DNA of 64,000 bases from Mesorhizobium ventifaucium (GTDB lineage Bacteria > Pseudomonadota > Alphaproteobacteria > Rhizobiales > Rhizobiaceae): assembly GCF_935822925.1 (NCBI RefSeq), contig NZ_CAKXZS010000003.1:310731-374730 (forward strand). Direction: 5' to 3'. How positions within the stretch are numbered: position 1 is the stretch's first letter; the number at the start of each line of letters is the position of its first letter. Of this stretch, positions 15,992 to 25,875 are shown in pieces. Below the pieces are notes generated by a model. That model searched no databases. It saw only the letters and a list, made by a program, of their open reading frames with translations, and was not told the origin of the DNA. The position numbers and the translations under genes are program-made.

Positions 15992-17635
15992 ATGGCTGCC
16001 AAGGAGATCATGTTTTCGTTCGAGGCTCGCGACAGTATGCTGCGCGGCATTGACACCCTGGCGAATGCGGTGAGCGTCACGCTTGGCCCGCGGGGGCGCA
16101 ACGTCGCGATCGGCAGGGAGCACGGCGCGCCGCGGGTCACGAAGGACGGCGTGACCGTCGCCAGGGAAATCGAACTCGACAACAAGTTCGAGAACATGGG
16201 CGCCCAGATGGTGCGCGAGATAGCAACAAAAACCTCCTATCAGGCCGGCGACGGCACGACCACCGCCGTCGTGCTCGCGCATGCGATCGCCCGGGAGGGC
16301 GCCAAGGCGGTGGCCGCCGGCATGAATCCCATGGACCTGAAGCGCGGCATCGATCTCGCGGTCGAAGCCGTCGTCGCGGAACTCAAAAACAACGCCACGA
16401 AGGTCACTTCGAACCTCGAGATTGCGCAAGTCGGCACCATCTCGGCCAACGGCGACAGGGAGATCGGCCGCTGCCTCGCCGACGCCATGAAGAGGGTCGG
16501 CAATGACGGCGTGATCACTCTCGAGGACGGGACGTCGCTCGAAACCGAACTCGAATTCGTCGAGGGCATGCGGTTCGACCGCGGCTATATCTCGCCCCAT
16601 TTCATCACCAATCGCGCAAAGATGCGGGTCGAGATGCAGGATGCCTATGTCCTCATCAGCGAGAAGAAACTGTCCAGTCTGAAAGAAATACTGCCGCTGC
16701 TGGAGAAGGTGGTGCAGGCCGGCAAGCCGCTGCTCATCATCGCCGAGGATGTCGAGAGTGAGGTGATTGCGGCGCTGGTGGTCAACAAGTTGCGCGGCGC
16801 TCTCAAGGTTGCAGCCGTGAAGGCGCCGGCCTACGGAAACCGCCGCAAGGCGATGCTGCAGGATCTCGCGCTGATGACCGGCGGAACGGTGATCTCGGAG
16901 GATTTGGGCATCAAGCTCGAGCATGCTTCCCTCGATATGCTCGGACGCACCAAGAAGGTGATGATCGACAAGGCAAACACCACGATTGTCGGCGGCGCCG
17001 GCAAGCGAGAAACAATCGAGGCCCGCATCGCCGAGATCAAGCTCGAGCTTGCGGAAACCACCTCCGATTTCGACCGCGAGAAGCTTCAGGAGCGGCTGGC
17101 CAGGCTCGCCGGTGGCGTCGCCGTTATCCGGGTCGGCGGTGCAACCGAAGTCGAGGTCAGGGAGAAGAAGGATCGCATCGATGACGCGATGAACGCGACA
17201 AGAGCCGCGGTTGCAGAGGGCATTCTCCCCGGCGGTGGGGTCGCCTTGCTGCGCGCCGGCAGGGCGCTCAAGGAGCTCAAGGGCAGCAACGAGGACCAGC
17301 AGGTCGGCATCGCGATCGTCAGGAAGGCGATCACCTGGCCGGCTCGGCAAATCGCGATCAATGCCGGCCTGGAAGGCTCGGTCGTCATCGCCGGGATCCT
17401 CGAAAACGACGACAACGCCTATGGCTACGATGCCCAATCGGGCGTGTACGGGAATCTGGTGTCAAAGGGCATCATCGACCCGGCCAAGGTGGTGCGAACG
17501 GCGCTCCAGGGCGCAGCCTCGGTGGCAGGCCTCCTCATCATGACGGAGGCCATGGTGGCCGAAGTGCCTGGCCCGCCGCCGCCGGAGCTTCCCGGCCACG
17601 AGCATCATCATCACGATATGGATTTGGATTTTTGA
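15992..17635 (+). CDS. groEL: Chaperonin GroEL (solitary paralog)
   Basis: The 547-residue subunit has the chaperonin signatures: TLGPRGRNV, the ATP-site [11 protein letters not shown] near 85, and [18 protein letters not shown] near 405-420. It forms the ATP-driven folding cage. No groES precedes it; hemA ends 55 bases upstream. Its tail lacks the usual Gly-Gly-Met repeats and instead reads [22 protein letters not shown], rich in His and Asp. Rhizobia often carry several groEL copies, and this divergent one is probably an accessory copy. The SD AAGGATCAAGGAA lies just before ATG 15992. Confidence 0.95.
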   Translation: MAAKEIMFSFEARDSMLRGIDTLANAVSVTLGPRGRNVAIGREHGAPRVTKDGVTVAREIELDNKFENMGAQMVREIATKTSYQAGDGTTTAVVLAHAIAREGAKAVAAGMNPMDLKRGIDLAVEAVVAELKNNATKVTSNLEIAQVGTISANGDREIGRCLADAMKRVGNDGVITLEDGTSLETELEFVEGMRFDRGYISPHFITNRAKMRVEMQDAYVLISEKKLSSLKEILPLLEKVVQAGKPLLIIAEDVESEVIAALVVNKLRGALKVAAVKAPAYGNRRKAMLQDLALMTGGTVISEDLGIKLEHASLDMLGRTKKVMIDKANTTIVGGAGKRETIEARIAEIKLELAETTSDFDREKLQERLARLAGGVAVIRVGGATEVEVREKKDRIDDAMNATRAAVAEGILPGGGVALLRAGRALKELKGSNEDQQVGIAIVRKAITWPARQIAINAGLEGSVVIAGILENDDNAYGYDAQSGVYGNLVSKGIIDPAKVVRTALQGAASVAGLLIMTEAMVAEVPGPPPPELPGHEHHHHDMDLDF

Positions 17636-17648
17636 CCGCTTCGCGGTC
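17634..17648 (+). terminator. Short hairpin at the end of groEL
   Basis: GACCGC-TTC-GCGGTC forms a 6-bp stem that overlaps the last two bases of the groEL stop codon. No run of T follows, so as an intrinsic terminator it is weak. Confidence 0.3.
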
Positions 17649-17958
17649 GTAATCCGGGTTCGCGGCTATCAACAATGATCTCGTCCGCTATCGAGGTGAG
17701 ACAAATCGTCGAGGATCGCGGTATCCAAGGTCGGCTCATGGCGCTGTTTGCTCATTTCCAGTCGACAATCGAACGGCACGAAACTACCCATTTCTGCCCT
17801 TCACACGCGGTAGCTAGCGCCAAGATTTCACTCTGCCTCTGAGAAGATTGGCCGCGAGACCGGTGCCAAGAGACACCGTAGGCGAATGCCAAATGACAAC
17901 GCAAACAGTCAGTTACGACTGCCCGCCGTGAAGCTATTCAAGCCGTTGAGATTTTGAT
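17649..17958. other. Intergenic gap between groEL and dxs, nothing recognised
   Basis: These 310 bases lie between convergent genes. I see no convincing coding frame, no tRNA-like cloverleaf and no repeat element. Confidence 0.5.
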
Positions 17959-19899
17959 TCAGGCGCTTTGCGCGCTGGCGGTGCGTCCCAGCGCCACGAA
18001 GACGGTGCGCACGATACCGGCGGCATCAAGCCCGGCGTCGGCATACATCTTTTCGGGCTTGGCGTGATCGACAAAGCTGTCGGGCAACACAAGCGGGCGT
18101 ACCTTCAGGCCGTTTTCCAGCAGCCCTTCATGGGCCAGGAATTGCAGCACATGGCTGGCGAAGCCGCCGACCGCACCCTCTTCGACTGTCACCAGCACTT
18201 CGTGCGAACGGGCCAGGCGCCGGATCAAATCTTCGTCGAGCGGCTTGGCGAAACGTGCATCGGCGACGGTGGTGGAAAGCCCTGCCGCGCCGAGTTCCTC
18301 GGCCGCAGCCAGGCAATCCTGCAGCCGCGTGCCGAAGGAAAGCAGCGCCACCTTGGTGCCCTCCCTGACGATACGGCCCTTGCCGATTTCGAGAACCGAG
18401 CCACGCTCCGGCAGGTCGACGCCGACGCCGTTGCCGCGCGGGTAGCGGAAGGCGATGGGGCCTTCATCGTAGCTTGCCGCCGTGCGCACCATGTGGCGCA
18501 GTTCCGCCTCATCCGCCGCCGCCATGACGACGAAACCGGGCAGCGTCGCCAAAAAAGTCGTGTCGAAGGCCCCGCAATGGGTCGCCCCGTCGGCCCCGAC
18601 GAAGCCGGCGCGATCGATCGGGAAGCGCACCGGCAGTTTCTGGATCGCCACGTCGTGGACGACCTGGTCGTAGGCGCGCTGCAGGAAGGTCGAATAGATC
18701 GCCGCGAAAGGCTTGAAGCCTTCGGTGGCAAGGCCGGCGGCAAAAGTCACCGCGTGTTGCTCGGCGATACCGACGTCGAAGGTCCTCGACGGGAACGCCT
18801 CGCCGAAGAGGTCGAGGCCGGTGCCGTTCGGCATGGCGGCTGTGATGGCGACGATGCGATCATCTTCGCGGCCTTCCTGAACCAGGCTTTCCGCAAAGAC
18901 TTTCGTGTAGCTCGGCGCGTTGGCCGGCGCCTTGGCCTGCGCGCCGGTGATGACGTCGAATTTGTTGACGCCGTGATATTTATCGGCGGCCGCCTCGGCC
19001 GGTCCATAGCCTTTGCCCTTCTGGGTCACGACGTGGATCAGCACCGGACCGTCGGCATTGTCGCGGACGTTCTTCAGCACCGGGATCAGGTGCTCGAGAT
19101 TGTGGCCGTCGATCGGGCCGATGTGATAGAAACCCATTTCCTCGAACAGCGTGCCGCCGGTGACGTAGCCGCGCGCATGCTCGACCGCCCGCTTGATGGC
19201 GCGATCGGCGCGCTCGCCGAGATAGGAGGTCAGCTTCTTGCCGAAATCGCGCAAGCCCAGATAGGCCTTGCCCGATGCAAGGCGGGCCAGATAGGCGCTC
19301 ATCGCGCCGGTCGGCGGAGCGATCGACATGTCGTTGTCGTTAAGGATGACGATCAGCCGGGCATCGAGCGCGCCGGCATTGTTCATCGCCTCATAGGCCA
19401 TGCCGGCCGACATGGCGCCGTCGCCGATAATGGCAATGACATTGTTGCGGCCCCCGGAGAGATCGCGTGCCATTGCCATGCCGAGGCCGGCGGAAATCGA
19501 GGTCGAGGAGTGGGCGGCGCCGAACGGATCGTATTCGCTCTCGGCGCGCTGGGTGAAACCGGAGAGGCCGCCCTCTTGCCGCAGGGTGCGGATACGGTCG
19601 CGGCGGCCGGTCAGAATCTTGTGCGGATAGGCCTGATGACCGACATCCCAGATCAGCCGGTCGTCTGGCGTGTTGAAGACATAGTGCAATGCCACCGTCA
19701 GTTCGACCACGCCAAGGCCGGCACCGAGATGTCCGCCGGTGTGGGACACAGCGTCGATCAACTCGGTGCGAAGCTCCGATGCCAATTGCGGCAGAGCCCC
19801 TGCGTCAAGCGTCCTGAGGTCGGCCGGGATGCGGACCTTGTCGAGAAGTGGCGTATGGAGCTTTGCGTTCACTGGTGCTGGGGCCTGCTTTTTATTCAT
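17959..19899 (-). CDS. dxs: 1-deoxy-D-xylulose-5-phosphate synthase
   Basis: The 646-residue thiamine-diphosphate enzyme joins pyruvate and glyceraldehyde 3-phosphate, the first step of the non-mevalonate isoprenoid pathway. Visible motifs are the [20 protein letters not shown] segment near 53-72, the ThDP site [18 protein letters not shown] near 160, the catalytic [17 protein letters not shown] near 380 and YPRGNGVG near 480. Length and motifs are complete. Two other genes of the same pathway, ispB and ispE, lie further along the window, though not in one operon. Confidence 0.96.
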   Translation of the reverse strand: MNKKQAPAPVNAKLHTPLLDKVRIPADLRTLDAGALPQLASELRTELIDAVSHTGGHLGAGLGVVELTVALHYVFNTPDDRLIWDVGHQAYPHKILTGRRDRIRTLRQEGGLSGFTQRAESEYDPFGAAHSSTSISAGLGMAMARDLSGGRNNVIAIIGDGAMSAGMAYEAMNNAGALDARLIVILNDNDMSIAPPTGAMSAYLARLASGKAYLGLRDFGKKLTSYLGERADRAIKRAVEHARGYVTGGTLFEEMGFYHIGPIDGHNLEHLIPVLKNVRDNADGPVLIHVVTQKGKGYGPAEAAADKYHGVNKFDVITGAQAKAPANAPSYTKVFAESLVQEGREDDRIVAITAAMPNGTGLDLFGEAFPSRTFDVGIAEQHAVTFAAGLATEGFKPFAAIYSTFLQRAYDQVVHDVAIQKLPVRFPIDRAGFVGADGATHCGAFDTTFLATLPGFVVMAAADEAELRHMVRTAASYDEGPIAFRYPRGNGVGVDLPERGSVLEIGKGRIVREGTKVALLSFGTRLQDCLAAAEELGAAGLSTTVADARFAKPLDEDLIRRLARSHEVLVTVEEGAVGGFASHVLQFLAHEGLLENGLKVRPLVLPDSFVDHAKPEKMYADAGLDAAGIVRTVFVALGRTASAQSA

Positions 19900-20005
19900 G
19901 TGCGAAATAGGCTGCTGGCCGGCGAATGTAAATGCGTGCGAGTGACGCGGCGTAGATTCAAACTGTTAGGGTTTCTTTTACGTGTCCTAAGGGACGCGCG
20001 GCGCT

Positions 20006-20926
20006 CTAATTGTCCGGCAGCGGAATGAACTCTTCTTCATCCCCCGGAACGATATCGAAACGGCCTGTCTTCCATTCTTCTTTCGCCTGTTCGATGCGTT
20101 CCTTCGACGATGACACGAAATTCCACCAGATGTAGCGCTTGGAGCCGAGCGAGGCGCCGCCGAACAGCATGAAATGCGCTCCAGCCTGCGACGACACGAC
20201 GATCTCATCGCCGGGCCGGAACACCAGCAGCCGCTCTGCCGGAAAGCGGTCACCGGCGATCGAAACCTCGCCTTCCAACGTATAGATGGCGCGCTCCTCG
20301 GCGTTGGCAGGGATTTTCACGCTGGCGCCGGGCGCCAGGCTGAGGTCTGCATAGAGCGTGTCCGAAGCGGTCACGACCGGTGACCGCAGCCCGGAAAACG
20401 CGCCAATGACAACGCGTCCGCTGACGCCTTCAGCGTCGATTTCGGGCAGACGCATGGCCGCCGTATTCTCGAAGACCGGGTCGACCTCCTCTTTATCGTC
20501 CGGCAGCGCCAGCCATGTCTGCAGGCCGGAAACCGACATCGGCGCACCGCGCATTTCCTGCGGTGTACGCTCGGAATGGACGATGCCGCGACCGGCGGTC
20601 ATCAAATTTACGTCGCCGGGCTGGATGACCATTTCGGTGCCGAGCGAATCGCGATGCCTGATCTTGCCGTCGAACAGGTAAGTGACCGTCGACAGGCCGA
20701 TATGGGGATGCGGACGGACATCAAGCGCCTGGCCGGCCCGCAAAATCGCCGGCCCCATGCGATCGAAGAAGATGAAGGGACCGACCAGCCGACGCTTGGC
20801 GGTCGGCAAGGCACGGCGAACCTGAAAGCCGCCAATGTCCTTGGCGTTAGGAATAACCATCAGCTCGATCTGGTCGCTGGCGAAGGCGTCACCGGGCAGA
20901 GGGTCGTTTCCGGGGAAGAAGCTCAT
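20006..20926 (-). CDS. Pirin family protein
   Basis: The 306-residue protein has a bicupin fold. The N-terminal cupin keeps the pirin metal motif HPHIGLSTVTYLFDG near 75-88 and GRGIVHSERTP near 115, with a conserved WLALP segment at about 135. The C-terminal cupin covers residues 190-290 and ends in an EWKTGRFDIVPGDEEEFIPLP segment that is typical of the family. Pirins bind Fe and act as quercetinase or redox-linked regulators; the substrate here is unknown. ATG 20926 lies close to the next upstream gene on the same strand. Confidence 0.9.
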   Translation of the reverse strand: MSFFPGNDPLPGDAFASDQIELMVIPNAKDIGGFQVRRALPTAKRRLVGPFIFFDRMGPAILRAGQALDVRPHPHIGLSTVTYLFDGKIRHRDSLGTEMVIQPGDVNLMTAGRGIVHSERTPQEMRGAPMSVSGLQTWLALPDDKEEVDPVFENTAAMRLPEIDAEGVSGRVVIGAFSGLRSPVVTASDTLYADLSLAPGASVKIPANAEERAIYTLEGEVSIAGDRFPAERLLVFRPGDEIVVSSQAGAHFMLFGGASLGSKRYIWWNFVSSSKERIEQAKEEWKTGRFDIVPGDEEEFIPLPDN

Positions 20927-20936
20927 ACGGTCTTCC

Positions 20937-21203
20937 TCAGGCGAAGCGGAGTGCAGACCTGGCTTTCGCCTTGGCCGCCACCTCTTCGCGATTGCGCGGA
21001 TGCTGTGTCGTCTCGAGGCTGTCCAGCAATTCGCGCGCCGATGCGGCTATGGCCTCGACGGCGTGGTCGAACGCATGCTGGTTCTGTTTCGACGGCCGCG
21101 TCGTTCCGCTCAGCTTGCGGACAAACTGGAGCGCGGCATCGCGGACCTCGTCATTGGTTGCCGGCGGATCGAAATTGAACAGTGTCTTGATGTTTCTGCA
21201 CAT
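20937..21203 (-). CDS. DUF2277 family protein (88 aa)
   Basis: Starting at ATG 21203 the protein begins MCRNIKTLFNFDPPATNDEV, the highly conserved opening of DUF2277, and continues with a helical body containing ALQFVRKLSG and ending RSALRFA. The family function is unknown. The frame is open for another 19 codons upstream but these do not match the family. It lies 10 bases before the pirin gene on the same strand, so co-transcription is likely. Confidence 0.88.
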   Translation of the reverse strand: MCRNIKTLFNFDPPATNDEVRDAALQFVRKLSGTTRPSKQNQHAFDHAVEAIAASARELLDSLETTQHPRNREEVAAKAKARSALRFA

Positions 21204-21311
21204 TGTTCGCAATCTCCTCTCGTCCTGGAGCCGTTTCAACGGGATGAGTATTATCCTCAATTATGATCATGTCCAAAAGCCGGTAAGGGGAAATTCGTTC
21301 GAGGCCGCGCC

Positions 21312-21563
21312 TCAATCCGCATCCAGCGGCTCTGCCCCTACCGGCTTGCCGTCGCGAGAAAGCCTGATCTTTTCCACCTTGTCCTCGGCCGCCTTGAGCA
21401 GCCGGTCGCAATGGAGCTTCAGCGCCTCGCCGCGCTCATAGATGCGGATCGACTGGTCGAGCGGCACGTCGCCGCGTTCCAGATCATCGACGATTTTCTC
21501 CAGCGCGTCGAGCGCCTGCTCGAAGCTCATCGCCTTGACGTCTTCGTTGCTCTCACCAGCCAT
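21312..21563 (-). CDS. xseB: Exodeoxyribonuclease VII small subunit
   Basis: The 83-residue protein has the XseB helical core [20 protein letters not shown] and then [32 protein letters not shown]. XseB binds the large subunit XseA to form the nuclease that trims single-stranded DNA. XseA is not in the window. The start lies 3 bases after the stop of the deacetylase-like gene, so the two are co-transcribed. Confidence 0.93.
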   Translation of the reverse strand: MAGESNEDVKAMSFEQALDALEKIVDDLERGDVPLDQSIRIYERGEALKLHCDRLLKAAEDKVEKIRLSRDGKPVGAEPLDAD

Positions 21564-21566
21564 CGT

Positions 21567-22493
21567 CTATCCTTTCATCAGTCGCCCGACATGGGCGACG
21601 ACCGAAAATGCCAATCCCTGCAGATCGTAGCCGCCCTCGAGCAGGCTGACGAGCCGGTTGTCGCTGTGGCGACCGGCGCGCTGCATCAACTGGCCGGTTG
21701 CCCAGTCGAAATCGTTCTCGGTCAGGTTGATCTCGGCCAGCGGATCGCGGTGGTGCGCGTCGAAGCCGGCCGAAATGATGATGAGGTCGGGCGCGAAATT
21801 GTCGAGCGCCGGCAAGATCCGCGACAGGAAAGCGTCGCGGAAAACTTCGCTGCCGGTCTGCGGCGCCAGCGGCGCGTTGACGATGTTGCCGGCGCCGGTT
21901 TCGCTCACCGCCCCGGTCCCTGGGTAAAGCGGCATCTGGTGCGTCGAGCAATAGAGCACCGACGGATCGTCCCAGAAAATGTCCTGCGTGCCATTGCCGT
22001 GGTGCACGTCCCAGTCGACGATGGCAACACGCTCGGCCTGGTGCTGCCTTTGCGCGTAGCGCGCCGCGATCGCCGCGGTGTTGAACAGGCAGAAGCCCAT
22101 GGACGTGGTCTTTTCGGCGTGGTGGCCGGGCGGCCGGGCGGCGACAAAGACATTTTCGGCGTTGCCCCGAAAGACGTCGTCGACGGCAGCGTTGGCAGCG
22201 CCGATCGCCGTGACCGCCGCCTGCCAGCTTTTCGGGCTGGCGGTGGTGTCGGCGTCGACACGAGCGATACCGGTGGCCGGTATCATAGCGCGGACCCGCT
22301 CGACGAATTCCTGCGGGTGTGCGTAGAGGATGGTGGCCTCGTCGCCTTCCGGCGCCTCGGCACGATCAAGGGCCGCAAAGGCCTCGTCGTCGAGCGCGCG
22401 TTCAATGGCGCGCAGGCGGTCTGGCCGCTCCGGATGACCGGGCGGCGTTATATGCTCGAGAAAGATCGGGTGGGTATAAAGCCTTGTGACCAT
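21567..22493 (-). CDS. Histone-deacetylase-like amidohydrolase (AcuC/AphA family)
   Basis: The 308-residue protein has the zinc amidohydrolase signatures: HPERPDRLRAIERAL near 17-31, RPPGHHAEKTTSMGFCLFN near 128-146 (the His-His charge relay), DWDVHHGNGTQDIFWDD near 166-182 (Asp and His zinc ligands), and SAGFDAHHRDPLAEI near 245 (third ligand). Bacterial members remove acetyl groups from polyamines or other small amides; the substrate is open. ATG 22493 is the family start; the frame upstream is unconserved. xseB follows 3 bases downstream. Confidence 0.92.
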   Translation of the reverse strand: MVTRLYTHPIFLEHITPPGHPERPDRLRAIERALDDEAFAALDRAEAPEGDEATILYAHPQEFVERVRAMIPATGIARVDADTTASPKSWQAAVTAIGAANAAVDDVFRGNAENVFVAARPPGHHAEKTTSMGFCLFNTAAIAARYAQRQHQAERVAIVDWDVHHGNGTQDIFWDDPSVLYCSTHQMPLYPGTGAVSETGAGNIVNAPLAPQTGSEVFRDAFLSRILPALDNFAPDLIIISAGFDAHHRDPLAEINLTENDFDWATGQLMQRAGRHSDNRLVSLLEGGYDLQGLAFSVVAHVGRLMKG

Positions 22494-22705
22494 GCCCCCG
22501 ATATAGGCGCGCGCGGCGGCTTTGACCATGTTTTGGAATCGCCAAAGGCAGACGTTCAACAGGGTTTAGAAATTGGGTGCTGGTTGGGTCCGGCGCGAGC
22601 CACCGACCGAGACCAGCGCCTTCTCCTGAACTGCCCGAACTTTGAGACGCGCTTCAGCCGCCGCATTCGAGGTCGCGCCTTGGCTTTGGTGGTCTTGTTA
22701 CAGGC

Positions 22706-23350
22706 TCAGGCCGGCGATTTGTCCATCTCAGCCGGTGCTTGTGGACGGCCAATCCTGCGGCCTTGCTTGAGCAGTCCCTCCAAAAGCAAGTTGAACGCCT
22801 TCACCGCCTTTTTCGACGTCGCCTCGGGATCGTCCGAATTTGCGATCCACTGTGCGGCATGCAGCGAGGCGCCGCTGACCACCCTTGCTGCGGCTTCGGG
22901 ATCAACGGCAACGATGGTTCCCTCGTCCCTCAGCTTTTGAAGGTTCTCGCTCATCGAGCGGATGCATTCGTTCTGGCTCGGCCATTGCGAAGGATCGCCG
23001 AGCACCGCCGGTCCGTCGCGAAGGACAATACGCTGGATCTCCGGCTCCAGCGCCATCTCGATATAGGCAGTGCATTCGTCGACAAAGCCCTGCCAGAGCG
23101 TGTCCGCCCTGGCCGAAACGATCTTCAACCGGGCCAGCATCTCGGCGTCGATCTCGGCGATGACCGCCTGGAGAAGGCCCTTCTTGTCGCCGAAGTGATG
23201 ATAAAGCGCGCCGCGCGTCAGCCCGGCTGATGCGGTGAAGTCGTCCATCGAGGCCTCAGCATAGCCAACACTGCCAAAGGCATGGCGCGCCGCCGCGACC
23301 AGTTTGGCGCGGGTCTCGGCGATCATCTCCTTGCGTGGTTTGTGCCCCAT
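22706..23350 (-). CDS. TetR-family repressor
   Basis: The 214-residue protein has an N-terminal helix-turn-helix: residues 8-55 contain AETRAKLVAAARHAFGSVGY, then LTRGALYHHFGDKKGLLQAV, the classical TetR recognition helix. The C-terminal helices form the ligand-binding and dimer part. It is divergent from an MFS transporter gene with 119 bases between. Three palindromes in that gap (see 23365-23434) are very likely its own operators, so it should repress itself and the transporter until an unknown inducer binds. Confidence 0.93.
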   Translation of the reverse strand: MGHKPRKEMIAETRAKLVAAARHAFGSVGYAEASMDDFTASAGLTRGALYHHFGDKKGLLQAVIAEIDAEMLARLKIVSARADTLWQGFVDECTAYIEMALEPEIQRIVLRDGPAVLGDPSQWPSQNECIRSMSENLQKLRDEGTIVAVDPEAAARVVSGASLHAAQWIANSDDPEATSKKAVKAFNLLLEGLLKQGRRIGRPQAPAEMDKSPA

Positions 23351-23364
23351 TCGCCTATTCCTTC

Positions 23365-23434
23365 ACATACGTCTCGTATATAGTTTGACATACGCTCCGT
23401 ATGTCATTATTTGATTTGCATACGCCACGTATAT
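23365..23434. promoter_or_regulatory. Three TetR operator copies between tetR and the MFS gene
   Basis: Three copies of one palindrome lie in a row: ACATACG-TCT-CGTATAT (23365-23381), GACATACG-CTC-CGTATGTC (23387-23405, a perfect 8+8 repeat) and GCATACG-CCA-CGTATAT (23418-23434). Their centres are about 23 and 30 bases apart, roughly two and three helical turns. The position between the divergent repressor and transporter and the TetR-like symmetry make them operators with good confidence. Confidence 0.8.
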
Positions 23435-23469
23435 AAGTGGCTTGGCCTTAAAAATCCAGGAGTGTTCTC

Positions 23470-24693
23470 ATGCCCAATCCCTATCGCGAAATCTTCAAGG
23501 CAAGGGGAGCCAAGGGCTTCGCCGCAGCCGGCTTCGTCGCCCGGATGCCGATGGCCATGGCCCCGATCGGAATCGTCGCGATGCTGTCGCAGACGCATGG
23601 CGAGTACTGGCTGGCCGGCGCCGCCTCCGCGACATATGCGCTGGCCAATGCTTTCGTCGCGCCCCAGATATCGCGACTGGTGGACCGCCTCGGTCAGGCG
23701 CGGGTTGTGGTGCCCACCACCGTCATTTCCGTGCTCGCTTTCGTGGTGCTGATTGCGGCGGCCAATCAGGACTGGCCGATATGGACATTGTTCGTGTCAG
23801 CCCTGCTGGCCGCCGCGATGCCCAGCATCCCAGCGATGGTGCGCGCGCGCTGGACAGAGCTCTTCCGGGATCGCCCCGAGCTGAACACAGCGTTCGCCTT
23901 CGAGTCGGCGGCGGACGAACTGGTCTACATCGCCGGGGCCTCGCTATCGGTGGGCCTGAGCGTCGCGCTTTTCCCGGAAGCGGGAATGTTGGCGAGCACA
24001 TTGTTCCTCGCCTTCGGCTCGACAGCCCTTATCCTGCAGCGCTCGACCGAGCCGCGCGTGCGACGGGTCGACCAAGGTTCGCGCGGATCGGCAATCCGCC
24101 TGCGGCCGGTCCAAATCATCACCTTCGCCCTGATCTTCATCGGCGCGACCTTCGCGACCACCGAAGTGAGCACCGTGGCGATCACCAAGGAGCTCGGCCA
24201 GCCGGGCGCTGCCAGCCTCGTTATCGGCGTCTACGCTCTCGGATCGTTCGTCGTCGGCATCGTCCTCGGCGCTCTGAACCTGAAAACACCACTGCAAATT
24301 CAGCTTGCCATCGCGGTCGCCGTCATCGCGCTCACCACGCTGCCGGCGCTTGTCGCAGACACGGTGCCGCTTCTGGCACTGGCTGTCTTCGTTAGCGGTG
24401 TGGCGATCTCGCCGACCTTCATCACGGCATTCGGCCTGATCGAGCGGCGCGTGCCGGAGGCGATGCTGACCGAGGGCGTGACCTGGGTCATGACCGGCAT
24501 AGGCATCGGCATGGCGCTCGGCTCCTTCGCCGCCGGATGGGTGGTGGACGCCTTCGGTGCACAGAGCGGGTTCCTGGTGTCGGTGGCGGCGGGCGCAATC
24601 GCGCTGGTCACCGTGCTCGCCGGCCAGCGCAGCCTTGCCGCGGCGGATCGCGACATCTCCGCGCGCGACGCTGCCGCGGTTCCTGCCGAATAG
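23470..24693 (+). CDS. MFS transporter
   Basis: The 407-residue protein has about 12 membrane helices in two halves. A conserved-A-type loop appears after helix 2 (SRLVDRLGQARVVV near 70-83). Helices 7-12 start near residue 214. A GGAGTG site precedes ATG 23470. The substrate cannot be read from the sequence, but a divergent TetR repressor with three operators suggests inducible drug or metabolite efflux. Confidence 0.88.
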   Translation: MPNPYREIFKARGAKGFAAAGFVARMPMAMAPIGIVAMLSQTHGEYWLAGAASATYALANAFVAPQISRLVDRLGQARVVVPTTVISVLAFVVLIAAANQDWPIWTLFVSALLAAAMPSIPAMVRARWTELFRDRPELNTAFAFESAADELVYIAGASLSVGLSVALFPEAGMLASTLFLAFGSTALILQRSTEPRVRRVDQGSRGSAIRLRPVQIITFALIFIGATFATTEVSTVAITKELGQPGAASLVIGVYALGSFVVGIVLGALNLKTPLQIQLAIAVAVIALTTLPALVADTVPLLALAVFVSGVAISPTFITAFGLIERRVPEAMLTEGVTWVMTGIGIGMALGSFAAGWVVDAFGAQSGFLVSVAAGAIALVTVLAGQRSLAAADRDISARDAAAVPAE

Positions 24694-24753
24694 TCTCCAT
24701 GCGTCCGGTCCCAAGCGGGACCGGACGCGTGTCGGCGATCCGCTAAGCCAGCC

Positions 24754-25854
24754 CTAGAGAATCTCGGTCCTAGCGATGTGGATGCCGAAACCTTCGAGGC
24801 CGACATAGTGGCGTTCGCGCGAGGCGATCAGGTTGATCGAGGAAATGCCCAGATCCTTCAAGATTTGCGCGCCGAGGCCGATCTCGCGCCATTCGTTTTC
24901 GCGGCGGCGCGCCTCTTCATGGTCCTCGCGGTCGCCGGCGGCCGGCCGGTTGCGCTCCTGATGGGCGACGCCGACGGAGCCTTCGCGCAGATAGACGATG
25001 ACGCCGCGCCGGCGCTCGCCCATCGATTTCATGATGCCGTCCAGCCTGTGGCCGGTACCGAAGACGTCCGTCACGACGTCCTCGGAATGCAGCCGCACCG
25101 GCACCTCCTCGCCGTCGCGGATGTCGCCGAAGACGATCGCCACATGGTGCATCGAATCCCAGGGCAGCGTGTAGGTGAACACCTGCGCCTTGCCGCCCGG
25201 CGTGTCGATCTCCGAACAGGCGACACGCTCGACCAGCGTTTCCTTGCGCTGGCGATAGGCGATGAGGTCGGCGACCGAAATCTGCTTCAAACCGTTCTTT
25301 TCGGCGAAGGCCTGCACCTGCGGGCCGCGCATCACGGTGCCGTCATCATTGACCAGCTCGGAAATGACACCGACCGGCGGCAGGCCGGCAAGCTTGCACA
25401 AATCGACGGCGGCTTCGGTATGGCCCGAACGCATCAGCACGCCGCCTTCGCGCGCAATCAGCGGAAAGATGTGGCCGGGGCGGACGAAATCGGAGGCGCC
25501 GACATTGCCGTTGGCAAGGTTGCGCACGGTCAATGTGCGGTCGTCGGCCGAAATGCCCGTCGTGGTGCCGTGCTTGAAATCGACGCTGACGGTGAAGGCG
25601 GTGGTGTGGGCCGAGTCATTGTCGGCGACCATCGGCGACAGGTTGAGGCGCTTGGCCTCGTCGCGCGGCATCGGCGTGCAGACGATGCCAGAGGTGTTGC
25701 GGACGATAAACGCCATCTTTTCCGGCGTGCAATGGACGGCCGCGACGATCAGGTCGCCCTCGTTCTCGCGCCCGTCATCGTCCATGACGACGACAATCTC
25801 GCCGCGTTCGAAGGCGCGCAGGGCTTCGACGATCTTCTTCTGGTCGTAAGGCAT
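24754..25854 (-). CDS. ribB: 3,4-dihydroxy-2-butanone 4-phosphate synthase with degenerate GTP cyclohydrolase II-like domain
   Basis: The 366-residue protein makes the four-carbon unit of riboflavin from ribulose 5-phosphate. The N-terminal half is a full RibB: VVMDDDGRENEGDLI near 22-36, ATG-type substrate loops, RSGHTEAAVDLCKLAGL near 140-157. The C-terminal half is laid out like GTP cyclohydrolase II, but where the zinc motif should be (Cys-x2-Gly-Asp, then Cys-Asp-Cys-Gly) it reads LHSEDVVTDVFGTGHRLDG, without any of the three Cys. It therefore probably has no cyclohydrolase activity, as is seen in other rhizobial RibBA proteins. ATG 25854 is chosen; the frame runs on upstream through a repeat. 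Confidence 0.92.
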   Translation of the reverse strand: MPYDQKKIVEALRAFERGEIVVVMDDDGRENEGDLIVAAVHCTPEKMAFIVRNTSGIVCTPMPRDEAKRLNLSPMVADNDSAHTTAFTVSVDFKHGTTTGISADDRTLTVRNLANGNVGASDFVRPGHIFPLIAREGGVLMRSGHTEAAVDLCKLAGLPPVGVISELVNDDGTVMRGPQVQAFAEKNGLKQISVADLIAYRQRKETLVERVACSEIDTPGGKAQVFTYTLPWDSMHHVAIVFGDIRDGEEVPVRLHSEDVVTDVFGTGHRLDGIMKSMGERRRGVIVYLREGSVGVAHQERNRPAAGDREDHEEARRRENEWREIGLGAQILKDLGISSINLIASRERHYVGLEGFGIHIARTEIL

Positions 25855-25875
25855 AAGGTTGCTCGCTTTGCTCGC

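Noticed and set aside
15977..17437. A 486-codon frame opposite groEL
   Set aside because: It is antisense to a complete chaperonin gene and has no recognisable motif.
17968..20028. A 686-codon open frame opposite dxs
   Set aside because: It mirrors the whole of dxs in antisense; the composition is typical of shadow frames and dxs is complete and conserved.
21411..22940. A 509-codon plus-strand frame over xseB and the deacetylase-like gene
   Set aside because: Both real genes on the other strand are complete; the frame has shadow composition.
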